The notes under the pieces are model-generated. The model was not told the origin of the DNA. It did no database searches and saw nothing but the letters and a program-made list of their open reading frames with translations. 64,000 nucleotides of DNA from Alphaproteobacteria bacterium (GTDB lineage: Bacteria > Pseudomonadota > Alphaproteobacteria > Micropepsales > Micropepsaceae): positions 31,531 through 95,530 of the forward strand of contig JAJPHG010000015.1 in the NCBI GenBank assembly GCA_021325375.1. The letters run 5' to 3'. Shown here in pieces: positions 50,309 to 59,634 of this stretch (its first letter is position 1; every line of letters starts with the position of its first letter). A program made the position numbers and the translations under genes.

Positions 50309-50902
50309 TCAGTCGATCGCGTAGCGATAGTGGCCGGTGATCTTGAAGGCGAAGAGGATGTCTTCATAGATCTGGCCCCGGCCGAGATTGTTCAGGACCA
50401 GCGGCCGTTTCCCGTCGGCGCTCCGCCTGGGCATCACGATGCCGATATGCGGCGTGGAGCCGCGCGGGTCCAGGTTCCACGTCACCAGGTCGCCGGGCTT
50501 GTAGTCGCGCGCGTCGCTCGTGATCTTCAGCGCCTCGCCGTGACGCGCGAAGAACACGCGCAGGTTCAGGACGCGGCGGTGATCGATGTTGGGATCGGGT
50601 GCGTGCATTCTCCAAGTCTTGGGATAGAGCGCGAAGTGGCGCTTCATGTCCTCGTGCACCAGCTTCTGAAGATCGATGCCCACGGCGCGATAGGCGCGCA
50701 CGACGACGTCGGCGCACACGCCTTCCGAGGCAGCAACGTCGCCCATGGGATAGGCGATCCTCTTATAGGCAGGCACGAAGCGCACATTGGGGTTCTCGAG
50801 CGCCGCCGCGGCATGGATGAAGGCGGCCTGCGGGATCGGCTTGGCGAAGGCCTGTGTGCTCAGGAGCAGTGCGGCTAACAGAAGCGCGATCGGTCTGGTC
50901 AT
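50309..50902 (-). CDS. DUF1287 domain protein (NlpC/P60-like)
   Basis: A 197-residue secreted protein (signal peptide IALLLAALLLSTQAFA). The DUF1287 signature is clear: GVCADVVVRAYRAVGIDLQK (about residues 61-80) with the probable catalytic cysteine, LYPKTWRMHAPDPNIDHRRV, LRVFFARHGEAL, and YKPGDLVTWNLDPRGSTPHI with the histidine (about 135-155). The family resembles cysteine peptidases/amidases of cell-wall type, though activity is not demonstrated to my knowledge. It is convergent with the gene ending at 50305. Confidence 0.88.
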   Translation of the reverse strand: MTRPIALLLAALLLSTQAFAKPIPQAAFIHAAAALENPNVRFVPAYKRIAYPMGDVAASEGVCADVVVRAYRAVGIDLQKLVHEDMKRHFALYPKTWRMHAPDPNIDHRRVLNLRVFFARHGEALKITSDARDYKPGDLVTWNLDPRGSTPHIGIVMPRRSADGKRPLVLNNLGRGQIYEDILFAFKITGHYRYAID

Positions 50903-51058
50903 GACGGCCCTTCGACGGCGCAGCGTCGGTGGGCGCGGTGGCGAAGTTGTGGCGGGCGGGATTGCCGCTACGTAATGGAATTTGCCGCCAAACTTGACTT
51001 TGCCGCCCGGCGGGCAAACCGTCCGCTACACAACAGCAACAAGGGTCGGGAGCGCGTC

Positions 51059-52780
51059 ATGACGGCCGAATTCGATCTGGTCATCCGGGGCGGCACGCTC
51101 GCCGACGGCACGGGCGCGGCGTTGCGCGAGGCCGACGTCGCGGTGAAGGGTGGCCGCGTCGCGGCGGTCGGCACGGTGACGGGCAAGGGCGGCCAAGAGA
51201 TCGACGCCAAGGGCAGGCTCGTCACGCCCGGCTTCGTCGACATCCACACGCATTATGACGGCCAGGCGACGTGGGACGAGCGGCTGGCGCCGTCGAGCTG
51301 GCATGGCGTCACGACCGTGGTGATGGGCAATTGCGGCGTCGGCTTCGCGCCGGTGCGCGAAGCGGACCGCGAGCGCCTCGTCGAGCTGATGGAAGGCGTC
51401 GAGGACATCCCCGGCGCGGTGATGAACGAAGGCCTGAAATGGAACTGGCATTCCTTCGGCGACTATCTCGACGCGGTGGAGGCCAGGCCGCGCGACATCG
51501 ACGTCGCCGCCCAGCTTCCGCACGGCGCGCTGCGCGTCTATGTGATGGGCGAGCGCGGGGCGCGGCTCGAACCCGCGACCGAGGAGGATATCGCTGAGAT
51601 GCGCGGGCTCACGGCGGAGGCGATGCGCGCCGGCGCGCTCGGCTTCTCGACGTCGCGCTCGCTGAACCATCGCACCGTCAAAGGGGACCCCACACCGTCC
51701 TTGCGCGCCACCAAGGCCGAGCTGATGGGCATCGCGCTGGGCATGAAGGATGCGGGCCACGGCGTCATCGAGCTGCTCTCGGATTTCGACACGCCCGATG
51801 CCGCAAGCGAGTTCGAGATGCTGCGCAGCCTCGTGGCCGCGAGCGGAAGGCCGCTGTCCTTCTCGCTGGCGCAAGCCGGCCGTTCCGCCGACGGCTGGAA
51901 GGGCCTGCTCGCGATGATCGAGCAGGCGTCGCGGGAGGGCCTGCCGATCCGGGGACAGGTCGCGCCGCGGCCCATCGGATTGCTGCTCGGGCTCCAGGGC
52001 ACGCTCAACCCCTTCATCGCGCATGCGGCGTTCCAGGCGATCCGGAGCAAGCCGCTCTCCGAGAAGGTCGCCGCGATGCGCGACCCCGCGTTCCGCGCCA
52101 AGATCCTCGCCGAGAACGACGCGCTGCAGAAGCACCCGCTTGCGCGCCGCGTGATGCAGTTCGACCAGATCTATCCTCTCGGCGATCCGCCCGATTACGA
52201 GCCGCCGCGCGAGAGCGCCGTCGCCGTCGACGCGCGGCGCCGTGGCATGGACCCCGCCGAGCTCGCCTACGACCTCCTGCTCGGCGACGAGGGCCGCGCG
52301 TTCCTGTTCTCGCCCTTCGCCAATTATTCGAACTACAACCTGGATTGCTGTGGCGAGATGATCGCCCATCCCGACACGCTGATGGGGCTGGGCGACGGCG
52401 GCGCGCATGTCGGCATCATCTCGGACGGCTCCTATCCGACCTATTTGCTGACCCATTGGGGCCGCGACCGCGCGCATGGGCGCTTCGACGTGCCGTATCT
52501 GGTGAAGCGCCAGACAAGCGACACCGCGCGCGCCGTGGGGCTGATGGATCGTGGCGTCATAGCGCCCGGGATGAAGGCCGATCTCAACGTCATCGACTTC
52601 GACCGCCTGCGGGTGAACGCGCCGCGCATGGCCTTCGACCTCCCCGCCGGCGGCAAGCGCCTGCTGCAGGGCGCCGACGGCTACGACGCGACGATCGTCT
52701 CGGGCGCGGTCGTCTATCGCGGCGGCGAACCCACCGGCGCGCTCCCCGGCAAGCTGGTGCGCGGACCGCAGGAGGCGTGA
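51059..52780 (+). CDS. N-acyl-D-amino-acid deacylase family amidohydrolase
   Basis: A 573-residue amidohydrolase-superfamily enzyme. [20 protein letters not shown] is the N-terminal beta-sandwich, [20 protein letters not shown] (about residues 60-79) holds the HxH metal site, [14 protein letters not shown] (about 87-100) contains the conserved cysteine of D-aminoacylases, and [20 protein letters not shown] (about 441-460) carries the later metal and catalytic residues. It may hydrolyse N-acyl-D-amino acids or related amides. ATG 51059 is supported by GGGAG seven bases upstream and by the family N-terminus; a frame beginning at 50975 has an atypical leader. Confidence 0.9.
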   Translation: MTAEFDLVIRGGTLADGTGAALREADVAVKGGRVAAVGTVTGKGGQEIDAKGRLVTPGFVDIHTHYDGQATWDERLAPSSWHGVTTVVMGNCGVGFAPVREADRERLVELMEGVEDIPGAVMNEGLKWNWHSFGDYLDAVEARPRDIDVAAQLPHGALRVYVMGERGARLEPATEEDIAEMRGLTAEAMRAGALGFSTSRSLNHRTVKGDPTPSLRATKAELMGIALGMKDAGHGVIELLSDFDTPDAASEFEMLRSLVAASGRPLSFSLAQAGRSADGWKGLLAMIEQASREGLPIRGQVAPRPIGLLLGLQGTLNPFIAHAAFQAIRSKPLSEKVAAMRDPAFRAKILAENDALQKHPLARRVMQFDQIYPLGDPPDYEPPRESAVAVDARRRGMDPAELAYDLLLGDEGRAFLFSPFANYSNYNLDCCGEMIAHPDTLMGLGDGGAHVGIISDGSYPTYLLTHWGRDRAHGRFDVPYLVKRQTSDTARAVGLMDRGVIAPGMKADLNVIDFDRLRVNAPRMAFDLPAGGKRLLQGADGYDATIVSGAVVYRGGEPTGALPGKLVRGPQEA

Positions 52781-52794
52781 TGATCTCCCAACTC

Positions 52795-52985
52795 ACCATG
52801 GCCGGGCTTGACCCGGCCACCCAGCCAGCGAGCGATAGCGAGCGAAAAGAAGTAAGGCTATCTCACGCGGAGACGCGGAGTGCGCGGAGTTCTTTTTCTT
52901 CTCCGCGTCCTCCGCGTCTCCGCGTGAGTCCTCTTGCGCCCGCAAATGCGGGCGCGCTGGGTGGCCGGGTCAAGTCCGGCCATGG
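52795..52985. repeat. Mosaic palindromic intergenic repeat (family A/B variant), copy 5
   Basis: The outer arms are CATGGCCGGGCTTGACCCGG and GGCCGGGTCAAGTCCGGCCA. The inner part contains TCTCACGCGGAGACGCGGAG and TCCGCGTCTCCGCGTGAG across a T-rich loop, which is the family B core. It separates the amidohydrolase and dioxygenase genes on the same strand. The outer arms are related to copy 4 rather than copies 1 and 2, showing module exchange. Confidence 0.82.
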
Positions 52986-52997
52986 TGAAGGTGTGAA

Positions 52998-54017
52998 ATG
53001 ATGCGCCCCCTTGAAACACACATCAACTGGACCTCGGACGACGTCGCCGATCCGCGCATGTGGACGGTCGAACTCACCCCGCAGGATCATCGCGAGCTCG
53101 ACGCCGCGCTGGCGCAGGCGAAATCGGTGTCCGGCAACCTGCTCGACATCGGCAGGGAGCATTTCCCGCTCGATGGGCTGGCGCGCAAGCTCGAGGACGT
53201 AGCGCGCGAACTGATCGACGGGCGCGGCTTCACGCGCATCGCGGCGCTCGACCATGCGCGCTACGGCGACGACGATCTGACGATGCTCTATTGGGGCATC
53301 GGGCTGCATCTGGGCGATCCCTGGCCGCAGAACGCCAAGGGCCACGTGATGGGCGACGTGACCGATCAGGGCAAGAAGCTCTCCGATCCGACGTTCCGCG
53401 GCAACGAGCTCGGCCAGGTCGCGCTCGACTATCACACCGACGGCGCCGACGTGATCGGGCTGATGTGCCTGCGCAAAGCCAAGAGCGGCGGGCTCTCCTG
53501 CGTCGCCAACGCGGTGGCGATCTACAACGCGCTGGTCGCGACGCGCCCCGACCTCGCGGAGATCCTGTTCGCGCCGCAGCCCTACGACCTGCGCGGCGAG
53601 CAGGCGCCCGGCGCCAAGCCCTTCTACACCTTCCCCGTCTTCACCGAGCATGACGGTCGCTTCTTCATCCGCTTCATCCCCGCCTATATCCGCGCCTCGC
53701 AACGCCACGAAGAGGCGCCGCGCCTGACGCCGCTCGTGCTCGAGGCGCTGGACATGGTGAGCGCGATGGCACGCGACCCGCGCTACAACGTCTACATGGA
53801 CCTTGCGCCCGGCGAGATGCAGTTCATCAACAACTATCACGTCCTGCACGGACGCACGTCCTACGAGGACGGCGACGGCCACAAGCGGCACCTCAAGCGG
53901 CTGTGGCTGGCGACGCACGCGCTGACGAACCGGCCTGCGCATTTCCGCAGGAACGTCGACCACCACTGGGCCAAGAACCGCTCGGTGAGCAAGCTACCAG
54001 TGGAGGCGCGGGTTTAA
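52998..54017 (+). CDS. TauD/TfdA family Fe(II)/2-oxoglutarate dioxygenase
   Basis: A 339-residue oxygenase. DYHTDGADVIGLMCLRKAKS (about residues 144-163) contains the HxD iron ligands, and FINNYHVLHGRTSYEDGDGH (about 275-294) contains the distal histidine, with RHLKRLWLAT providing the arginine that binds 2-oxoglutarate. RFIPAYIRASQRHEEAPRLT and PGEMQFINN are further family features. Members hydroxylate taurine, aryloxyalkanoates, carnitine precursors and others. GAAGG precedes the ATG. It lies between an amidohydrolase and an acyl-CoA ligase; a catabolic chain is possible but the substrate is unknown. Confidence 0.92.
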   Translation: MMRPLETHINWTSDDVADPRMWTVELTPQDHRELDAALAQAKSVSGNLLDIGREHFPLDGLARKLEDVARELIDGRGFTRIAALDHARYGDDDLTMLYWGIGLHLGDPWPQNAKGHVMGDVTDQGKKLSDPTFRGNELGQVALDYHTDGADVIGLMCLRKAKSGGLSCVANAVAIYNALVATRPDLAEILFAPQPYDLRGEQAPGAKPFYTFPVFTEHDGRFFIRFIPAYIRASQRHEEAPRLTPLVLEALDMVSAMARDPRYNVYMDLAPGEMQFINNYHVLHGRTSYEDGDGHKRHLKRLWLATHALTNRPAHFRRNVDHHWAKNRSVSKLPVEARV

Positions 54018-54031
54018 ATCACCGCCCAACT

Positions 54032-54155
54032 GTCATGGCCCGCGACTGCGGGCCACCCAGTTGGGTTCGGGACGAAGTCGCAAGCGAAGCTCCGCGCTCT
54101 TCTTGCGGGATTTTGGTTGGTATCACCTGGGTGGCCCGCATTCGCGGGCCATGAC
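54032..54155. repeat. Palindromic intergenic repeat (family A), copy 3
   Basis: GTCATGGCCCGCGACTGCGG and GGCCCGCATTCGCGGGCCAT flank a shorter, unrelated core (AAGTCGCAAGCGAAGCTCCG region). It lacks the CTCCGCG family B core of copies 1, 2 and 5. It separates the dioxygenase and acyl-CoA synthetase genes. Confidence 0.85.
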
Positions 54156-54178
54156 AAGCTGTTTGGGTTGGTAGAGCG

Positions 54179-55783
54179 ATGCCCTGGAACTACGGCGATC
54201 TCCTCGAAGCGGTTTCGAACACGGTCGCGCCCTCCGCGCCCGCCTTCGCCCATGGCGAGAAGGTGGTGAGCTGGGGCGAGGCGAGGCCGCGCATGAACAA
54301 TCTCGCCCGCGCGCTCACGGCGCGCGGCGCCGCACCCCGCGACAAGATAGCGTTCTACCTGCGCAACGGGACCGAATACACCGAGAGCCTGGGCGCGTGT
54401 TTCCTGGGCCGGCTGACCCACGTCAACGTCAACTACCGCTACACGCCGGACGAGGTGCGTTACATCCTCGACAATTCCGACGCGCAGACGCTGATCTACG
54501 CGCGCGAATTCCGCGACGCGGTGGCGCAGATCCACAACCAGCTCCCCAAAGTGAAGACCTTCGTCGAGGTGGGTCACAGCGAGACGCCGCCTTTCGCGCA
54601 ATCCTACGAGACGCTCGCGCGCACGGGCGACGGATCGCCGCTCGGCATCGCGCGCTCGCCGGAGGATGAGCTCTTCATCTACACCGGCGGCACGACGGGC
54701 ATGCCCAAGGGCGTGATCTACCGGCACGCCGATCTGATGCAGCTCTGGCTCAACCGCGTCGAGCGCCTGACCGGCTACATGCCGCCCTCGATCGAGGCGT
54801 TCTGCGCGCTCATCAAGATCGCGCCCGTGAGCCCACGCGTCCTTCCCGCCTGTCCGCAGATGCACGGCACGGGATTGATGGGCACGCTCACCTGCTTCCT
54901 CGCGGGCGGCTGCACGGTGACGGTGGAGGGCCACGCGTTCGATCCGCGCGAGGTGTGGGAGGCGGTCGCCCGCCATCGCGTGACCTCGATCTCCGTCGTC
55001 GGCGATCCGTTCGCCAAGCCGCTCCTGCGCGCGCTCGACGAGGAGCCGGGGCGCCGCGACCTGTCGAGCCTCACCGGCATGACCTCATCGGGCGCGATGT
55101 TCACCGAGGAGGTGAAGGACGGCCTCATCCGCCACATCCCCGCGCTCGTCATCACCGACAGCTTCGCGTCGACCGAGGCGATGGGCATGGGCGTGTCGAC
55201 GGCGAGCAAGGACGGCCACGTCAAGACCGCCGATTTCCAGCTCACCGAATACGCCATCGTCATCGACGAGAACGACCAGAAGGTGGCGCCGGGCTCGTCC
55301 GGCCTGGTCGCGTTCGGCGGGCCGCAGCCGCTCGGCTACTACAAGGACGAGGCGAAGACGGCCCGGACCTTCCGCGTCATCGACGGCAGGCGCTATGCCG
55401 TGCCCGGCGATTTCGCGCGCGTGGAGCAGGACGGCACGGTCACGCTGCTCGGCCGCGGCAGCAACTGCATCAACACCGCGGGCGAGAAGGTGTTCCCCGA
55501 AGAGGTCGAGGAGGCGCTGAAGACGCATCCCTCCGTCGAGGACGCGCTGGTGCTGGGCGTCCCCGACGAGAAATGGGGCCAGGCGGTGACCGGCGTGGTG
55601 GTGATGTCGCCCGGCGCCAGCTTCGACGAGGCGGGCCTGCGCAACCACGTGCGCACCCAGCTCGCCGGCTACAAGACGCCCAAGCGGATCCTGGTCGCGG
55701 GCCTCAACCTGCGCGCGCCCAACGGCAAGGCCGACTACAAGAGCGTCGGCGAGTTCGCGCGCAGGGAGCTGGGGATTCAGTAG
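54179..55783 (+). CDS. Acyl-CoA synthetase / AMP-dependent ligase
   Basis: A 534-residue ANL-superfamily enzyme. FIYTGGTTGMPKGVIYRHAD (about residues 165-184) is the AMP-binding P-loop, DSFASTEAMGMGVST the adenine-binding stretch, GRRYAVPGDFARVEQDGTVT the hinge-side motif, and LRAPNGKADYKSVG near the end carries the catalytic lysine. FPEEVEEALKTHPSVEDALV matches the C-terminal mobile domain. It activates a fatty or aromatic acid to its CoA thioester. The gene ends at TAG just before the family C repeat. Confidence 0.93.
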   Translation: MPWNYGDLLEAVSNTVAPSAPAFAHGEKVVSWGEARPRMNNLARALTARGAAPRDKIAFYLRNGTEYTESLGACFLGRLTHVNVNYRYTPDEVRYILDNSDAQTLIYAREFRDAVAQIHNQLPKVKTFVEVGHSETPPFAQSYETLARTGDGSPLGIARSPEDELFIYTGGTTGMPKGVIYRHADLMQLWLNRVERLTGYMPPSIEAFCALIKIAPVSPRVLPACPQMHGTGLMGTLTCFLAGGCTVTVEGHAFDPREVWEAVARHRVTSISVVGDPFAKPLLRALDEEPGRRDLSSLTGMTSSGAMFTEEVKDGLIRHIPALVITDSFASTEAMGMGVSTASKDGHVKTADFQLTEYAIVIDENDQKVAPGSSGLVAFGGPQPLGYYKDEAKTARTFRVIDGRRYAVPGDFARVEQDGTVTLLGRGSNCINTAGEKVFPEEVEEALKTHPSVEDALVLGVPDEKWGQAVTGVVVMSPGASFDEAGLRNHVRTQLAGYKTPKRILVAGLNLRAPNGKADYKSVGEFARRELGIQ

Positions 55784-55913
55784 ACCCTCCCCTTGAAGGA
55801 GGGTCGAAAAATGCGAAGCATTTTTCGGGGAGGGGTCCGGCGCAGGTACCCCTCCCCGAAATTTGCTTCGCTTCGCTGCGCAAATTATCGACCCTCCCTC
55901 AAGGGGAGGGTGG
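55784..55913. repeat. Palindromic intergenic repeat (family C), copy 4
   Basis: Opens ACCCTCCCCTTGAAGGAGGG and closes CGACCCTCCCTCAAGGGGAG; the inner palindrome AAAAATGCGAAGCATTTTT is identical to copy 1. Its right arm overlaps lutC by about 15 bases and provides that gene's final codons and TGA. Confidence 0.88.
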
Positions 55914-56495
55914 GTTTCTCACCACCAACACCGCCAGCGCCTTCGGGCCGTGCGCGCCGAGCTCCAGCGTCTGCTCGATGTCGCCGGTGCGCGAGGGACC
56001 GGTGATCAGGTTGACCGTCGCGGGCAGGGTGCCGAGCTTGATGTCCTCCAGATGCGCCGCGATGTCGCTTGCGCGCAGGATCGCGATCTCGAAGCCGGGG
56101 CGGAAATGCCAGGAGGCGGGCGAACCCACGCGCGCGGTCTGCACCAGCGTGCCGGTCTCGGCGATGGCGAACGGCGCGCGCGTCACCGCCGTGTCGTCGG
56201 GGCCGGGCTGTGTGCGCGCGACGTCGAGCTGCCAGTCGATGCCGGCAAGATCGGACCCGGGCGGCAGATGGATGCGCGCCGCGAGATTGCGCGCGCGCAG
56301 GAGCTCCGTGACGGCGGCGGGGATATCTTCTTCGCGGTCCAGCACGCGGATATCCGTATTCGCGGCTTGCGCTTTCTCGACGAACGACGCGACGAGATCG
56401 CCCGCGCCCGGCGGCGCGCGATAGGCTTGCGGCCGCGCCGTCCTCGTCCGTCCGCGCAGGCGGATGTTGTCGAGAATTTCGTCGCGCGCGCTCAT
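55899..56495 (-). CDS. lutC: LutC, lactate utilisation protein
   Basis: A 198-residue LutC/YkgG protein, the third component of the iron-sulfur L-lactate oxidising complex LutABC. AVTRAPFAIAETGTLVQTAR (about residues 119-138) and ATVNLITGPSRTGDIEQTLE (about 163-182) are the signature segments, followed by GAHGPKALAVLVV. ATG 56495 overlaps the lutB stop (56492) as ATGA. The C-terminal NPPSP and TGA come from the repeat arm at 55899-55913, replacing whatever ended the original gene; LutC proteins commonly end close to the LVV segment, so function should be kept. Confidence 0.94.
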   Translation of the reverse strand: MSARDEILDNIRLRGRTRTARPQAYRAPPGAGDLVASFVEKAQAANTDIRVLDREEDIPAAVTELLRARNLAARIHLPPGSDLAGIDWQLDVARTQPGPDDTAVTRAPFAIAETGTLVQTARVGSPASWHFRPGFEIAILRASDIAAHLEDIKLGTLPATVNLITGPSRTGDIEQTLELGAHGPKALAVLVVRNPPSP

Positions 56496-57787
56496 CGAAA
56501 CGCCATCCGCGCGAACGGCTTGGCGAGCGCGGTCAGGAAGCGGTAGAGCGCCGGCCGCTTCGCGGCGTATGCCCACACCCCTAAGCCCCAGACGATCGGC
56601 TTCGGCGCGAGGCCGTCGGCATATTCGCGTGCGCGCCAGTAGCGCATGATCTTGGGCAGCGGGATCTTCACCGGGCAGACCTCCGCGCAGCGTCCGCAGA
56701 AGGTGGATGCGTTGGGATGGTGATGCGCGACGGCGACGCCCATCATGCCGGGATTGAGCGCGGCGCCGATGGGTCCGGGATAGGTCGCGCCGTAGGCGTG
56801 TCCGCCCACCGCGCCGTAGATCGGGCAATGGTTGAGGCATGCCGCGCAGCGGATGCAGCGCAGGACGTCTTCGGCTTCGGTGCCCAGAAGCTTCGAGCGC
56901 CCGTTGTCGAGGAGCACGACGTGGAACGCGCTGCCCTCGCGCTCGCCGGTGGGCCCGGCCATGATGCTCACATAGGACGAGATCTCCTGTCCCGTCGCCG
57001 AGCGCGTGAGCAGGCGCAGCAGCACCGCAACGTCGTCGAGATCGGCCACGACCTTCTCGATGCCGGTGAGCACGATGTGGGTCCTGGGCAACAGCCGCGT
57101 CAGGTCGCCATTGCCTTCATTGGTGACGATGACAGCGGCGCCGTCGGCGGCGCTGAGGAAATTCGCACCGGTGATGCCGGCATCGGCGCTCTCGAACGCC
57201 GCGCGCAGCATGGTGCGCGCCTCCGCGACCAGCGCCTGGCGCTCGTCGAGCGCGCGCTTGGGATCGAGCGTCGTGTGCGCGGCGCGGAACGTCGTCTCGA
57301 CCTGCTCCTTGTGCAGGTGGAAGGCGGGCGCGATGATGTGGCTCGGCGGCTCCTTGCGGAGCTGGATGATGTATTCGCCGAGATCGGTCTCGACCGGGAC
57401 CATTCCGTTCGCTTCGAGGAAGGGATTGAGCCCGATCTCCTCGCTGACCATGGACTTGCCCTTGGTCACCGTCTTGGCGCCCGCCTCGCGCAGGATCCTG
57501 AGGATGATTTCGCGCGCCTCCGCCGCGTCGCGCGCCCAATGCACCTCGCCGCCGCGCGCGATCACCGCGCTCTCGAAGGTCTCCAGCAGCGTGTCGAGAT
57601 TGGCGAGCGCGTGGTCGCGGATCGCCCGGCCCGCCTCGCGCAGGCCCTCGAAATCGCCGTAACGCTCCGCCGCTTCCTGGCGCCGATGCGCGAAATGCGT
57701 CTTCAGACGGCCGAGCGCGCTTTTGAGCATCGGGTCGGCGAGCGCCTCGTGCGAGGCCTGGACGAAATCGCGCGGACCCAAGCTCAT
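56492..57787 (-). CDS. lutB: LutB, iron-sulfur lactate utilisation protein
   Basis: A 431-residue LutB-type protein. The N-terminal LUD domain (KTVTKGKSMVSEEIGLNPFL) is followed by a ferredoxin-type region with two [4Fe-4S] motifs, CIRCAACLNHCPIYGAVGGH (about residues 306-325) and FCGRCAEVCPVKIPLPKIMR (about 363-382). The C-terminal tail (after about 385) is shorter than in the roughly 475-residue Bacillus LutB. It overlaps lutA by four bases and lutC by four bases, forming a coupled set. It transfers electrons in L-lactate to pyruvate oxidation. Confidence 0.95.
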   Translation of the reverse strand: MSLGPRDFVQASHEALADPMLKSALGRLKTHFAHRRQEAAERYGDFEGLREAGRAIRDHALANLDTLLETFESAVIARGGEVHWARDAAEAREIILRILREAGAKTVTKGKSMVSEEIGLNPFLEANGMVPVETDLGEYIIQLRKEPPSHIIAPAFHLHKEQVETTFRAAHTTLDPKRALDERQALVAEARTMLRAAFESADAGITGANFLSAADGAAVIVTNEGNGDLTRLLPRTHIVLTGIEKVVADLDDVAVLLRLLTRSATGQEISSYVSIMAGPTGEREGSAFHVVLLDNGRSKLLGTEAEDVLRCIRCAACLNHCPIYGAVGGHAYGATYPGPIGAALNPGMMGVAVAHHHPNASTFCGRCAEVCPVKIPLPKIMRYWRAREYADGLAPKPIVWGLGVWAYAAKRPALYRFLTALAKPFARMAFR

Positions 57788-58503
57788 TCCTCACCCGCGA
57801 GGATTTCGGCGACGTGGCGCACTTCCATCGCCTTGCCGGTCTTCTTCATGCGGCGCTGGAGATGCAGGAGGCAGCCGAGATCGCCGCCGATCAGCATGTC
57901 GGCGCCCGTCGCGCGCGCATCGGCGAGCTTGTCGTCGGCCATGCGATGGGAAATCTCAGGATACTTCACGCAGAACAGTCCGCCGAAGCCGCAGCAGACT
58001 TCGCCATCGGCGAGGTCGCTCACCTCCAGCCCCTTGACGGAAGCAAGCAGCTTGCGCGGTTCGCCGCGCACGCCGAGCTCGCGCAGGCCCGAGCAGGAAT
58101 CGTGATAGCAGGCGCGCGCCTTGCGCGACGCGCTCACGCCCGTCATGCCGCGCACATTCACCAGGAACGACGTCAGCTCATGCGTCCTGGCCGCGAGCGC
58201 CAGCGCGTCCGCGTCGCCGGGCAGGGCTTCGGGATAGTGCTTGCGGATCATGCCGGCGCACGATCCCGACGGCGCCACGACGTAGTCGTAATCCTTGAAC
58301 GCGGCGATGACTTGGCGCGCGATCTCCCGCGTGTGCTTGTCGGCGCCGGAGTTCCAGCCGGGCTGGCCGCAGCAGGTCTGCGCGCGCGGCACCGCGACGT
58401 CGCAGCCTGCCTGCTCGAGCAGTTTCTTCGCGGCGCGCGCGATCTGCGGCCGCACGAGGTCGACGAGGCAGGTGACGAACAGGCCGACGCGCGGTCGCGT
58501 CAT
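57784..58503 (-). CDS. lutA: LutA, Cys-rich lactate utilisation protein
   Basis: A 239-residue LutA/YkgE protein with two CCG domains: RAQTCCGQPGWNSGADKHTR (Cys44-Cys45) and DGEVCCGFGGLFCVKYPEIS (about residues 173-192), plus CYHDSCSGLRELGV between. These cysteine motifs bind iron-sulfur or related clusters as in heterodisulfide reductase/glycolate oxidase subunits. ATG 58503 overlaps the acyltransferase stop (58500) as ATGA. It is the first of the lutABC genes; no lactate permease or LutR-type regulator is adjacent. Confidence 0.95.
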   Translation of the reverse strand: MTRPRVGLFVTCLVDLVRPQIARAAKKLLEQAGCDVAVPRAQTCCGQPGWNSGADKHTREIARQVIAAFKDYDYVVAPSGSCAGMIRKHYPEALPGDADALALAARTHELTSFLVNVRGMTGVSASRKARACYHDSCSGLRELGVRGEPRKLLASVKGLEVSDLADGEVCCGFGGLFCVKYPEISHRMADDKLADARATGADMLIGGDLGCLLHLQRRMKKTGKAMEVRHVAEILAGEE

Positions 58504-59387
58504 TTGGGCTTCTTGGGCGCGGTGCGCGGCCGCCGAACGCGCGATTTGGGCGGATTGGACACGCCCTGGCCCAGCGCATAGGTCGCGCTCTTGAGATGAT
58601 CCATGAAAGCGTGGCGGTCGGAGATCGTGGAGAGTAGGTCGTAAGGGATCACGTCGCCCAGGCGGATGCGGATCTCGCTGCCGATCTTGTCGTGCACCTC
58701 CTTGAACAGCAGCGACAGGCGCAGGGTCATGCTGACGTGGCTGGCGAGCTGGAACAGGCGGCTGTTCTGTCCGGCGAAATAGACCGGCGCGACCGGCGCC
58801 TTGGCCTGGGAGATGAGACGCGCGGTCAGGGTCTTCCATTCGCTGTCGATGGCGCGCTTGTGCCACATCGTCGGCGTCGTCGACACGCCGCCCGCGGGGA
58901 AGACGACGAGACAGCCGCCCGATTGCAGATGCGCCTTGGCGCGCGCGCGGGTCTTCAGGTTCGTCTGCAGCGCTTCTTCCGTCTCGGCGAAATCGACGGG
59001 CAGCAGGAACGGGCGGATCTCCTCGGCGCGGTAGAGCACGGAGTTGGTCAGCACCAGGAAATCCTTGCGCACGCGCGAGACGAGCTGGCAGATCACCACG
59101 CCGTCGAGCACGCCGAAGGGATGGTTGGAGACGACGACGAGCGGTCCCGTCTTGGGCCATGCCGCGAGCTTGTCCTCGTCGACGACGACGCTGAGCTCGA
59201 GCCTGCGGATCGTGCTGTCCCAGAACGACTCGCCCGGCACCGGATTGGCGCGGAAGTCCTCGTAGAGGGATTTCAGGTAGGGCTGCCCGCTGATGCGCTC
59301 GATGACACGGATGACGAACCGCTTCAGCCGCGGATCGTCCGCCGAGGCATAGGAGAAGGTGTCGAGCGCGTCGGAGGAGTCGGCCAT
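58500..59387 (-). CDS. Lysophospholipid acyltransferase family (PlsC-like) protein
   Basis: A 295-residue acyltransferase. VVVSNHPFGVLDGVVICQLV (about residues 84-103) contains the NHxxxxD catalytic motif, GGCLVVFPAGGVSTTPTMWH the FPxG-type substrate motif, and APVAPVYFAGQNSRLFQLAS a later conserved block. It likely transfers a fatty acyl chain to a lysophospholipid or a related acceptor at the inner membrane. Its stop overlaps lutA, an unusual partnership with lactate oxidation; co-transcription is likely, but a functional link is not evident. The basic tail KSRVRRPRTAPKKPK may aid membrane binding. Confidence 0.9.
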   Translation of the reverse strand: MADSSDALDTFSYASADDPRLKRFVIRVIERISGQPYLKSLYEDFRANPVPGESFWDSTIRRLELSVVVDEDKLAAWPKTGPLVVVSNHPFGVLDGVVICQLVSRVRKDFLVLTNSVLYRAEEIRPFLLPVDFAETEEALQTNLKTRARAKAHLQSGGCLVVFPAGGVSTTPTMWHKRAIDSEWKTLTARLISQAKAPVAPVYFAGQNSRLFQLASHVSMTLRLSLLFKEVHDKIGSEIRIRLGDVIPYDLLSTISDRHAFMDHLKSATYALGQGVSNPPKSRVRRPRTAPKKPK

Positions 59388-59433
59388 GGGGGCGATATTC
59401 GCTTAAGCCTCAGGGAGATGAAAGCCGCCTTGT

Positions 59434-59628
59434 TCCTCTCCCTTGCGGGAGAGGAAGAAAAATCATGGGTTTGGGCTGAGCGCAGCGAAGACCAAGCCCT
59501 TGATTTTTCAGGTGAGGGGTGAGTCCGGTGCCAAGACCTGTTCCCCCTCACCAGCAAAAGCTAAGCACTTAGCTCCGCTTCGCTCCGCTAAGTGCAAGCT
59601 TTTGCGTCCTCTCCCACGAGGGGAGAGG
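59434..59628. repeat. Composite palindromic intergenic repeat (family F)
   Basis: TCCTCTCCCTTGCGGGAGAG at the left and TCCTCTCCCACGAGGGGAGA at the right form the outer arms. Inside, GAAAAATCATGGGTTTGGGC and CTAAGCACTTAGCTCC-type segments add further imperfect palindromes. It lies between the epoxide-hydrolase-like and acyltransferase genes, both on the - strand. Confidence 0.75.
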
Positions 59629-59634
59629 AAACTC

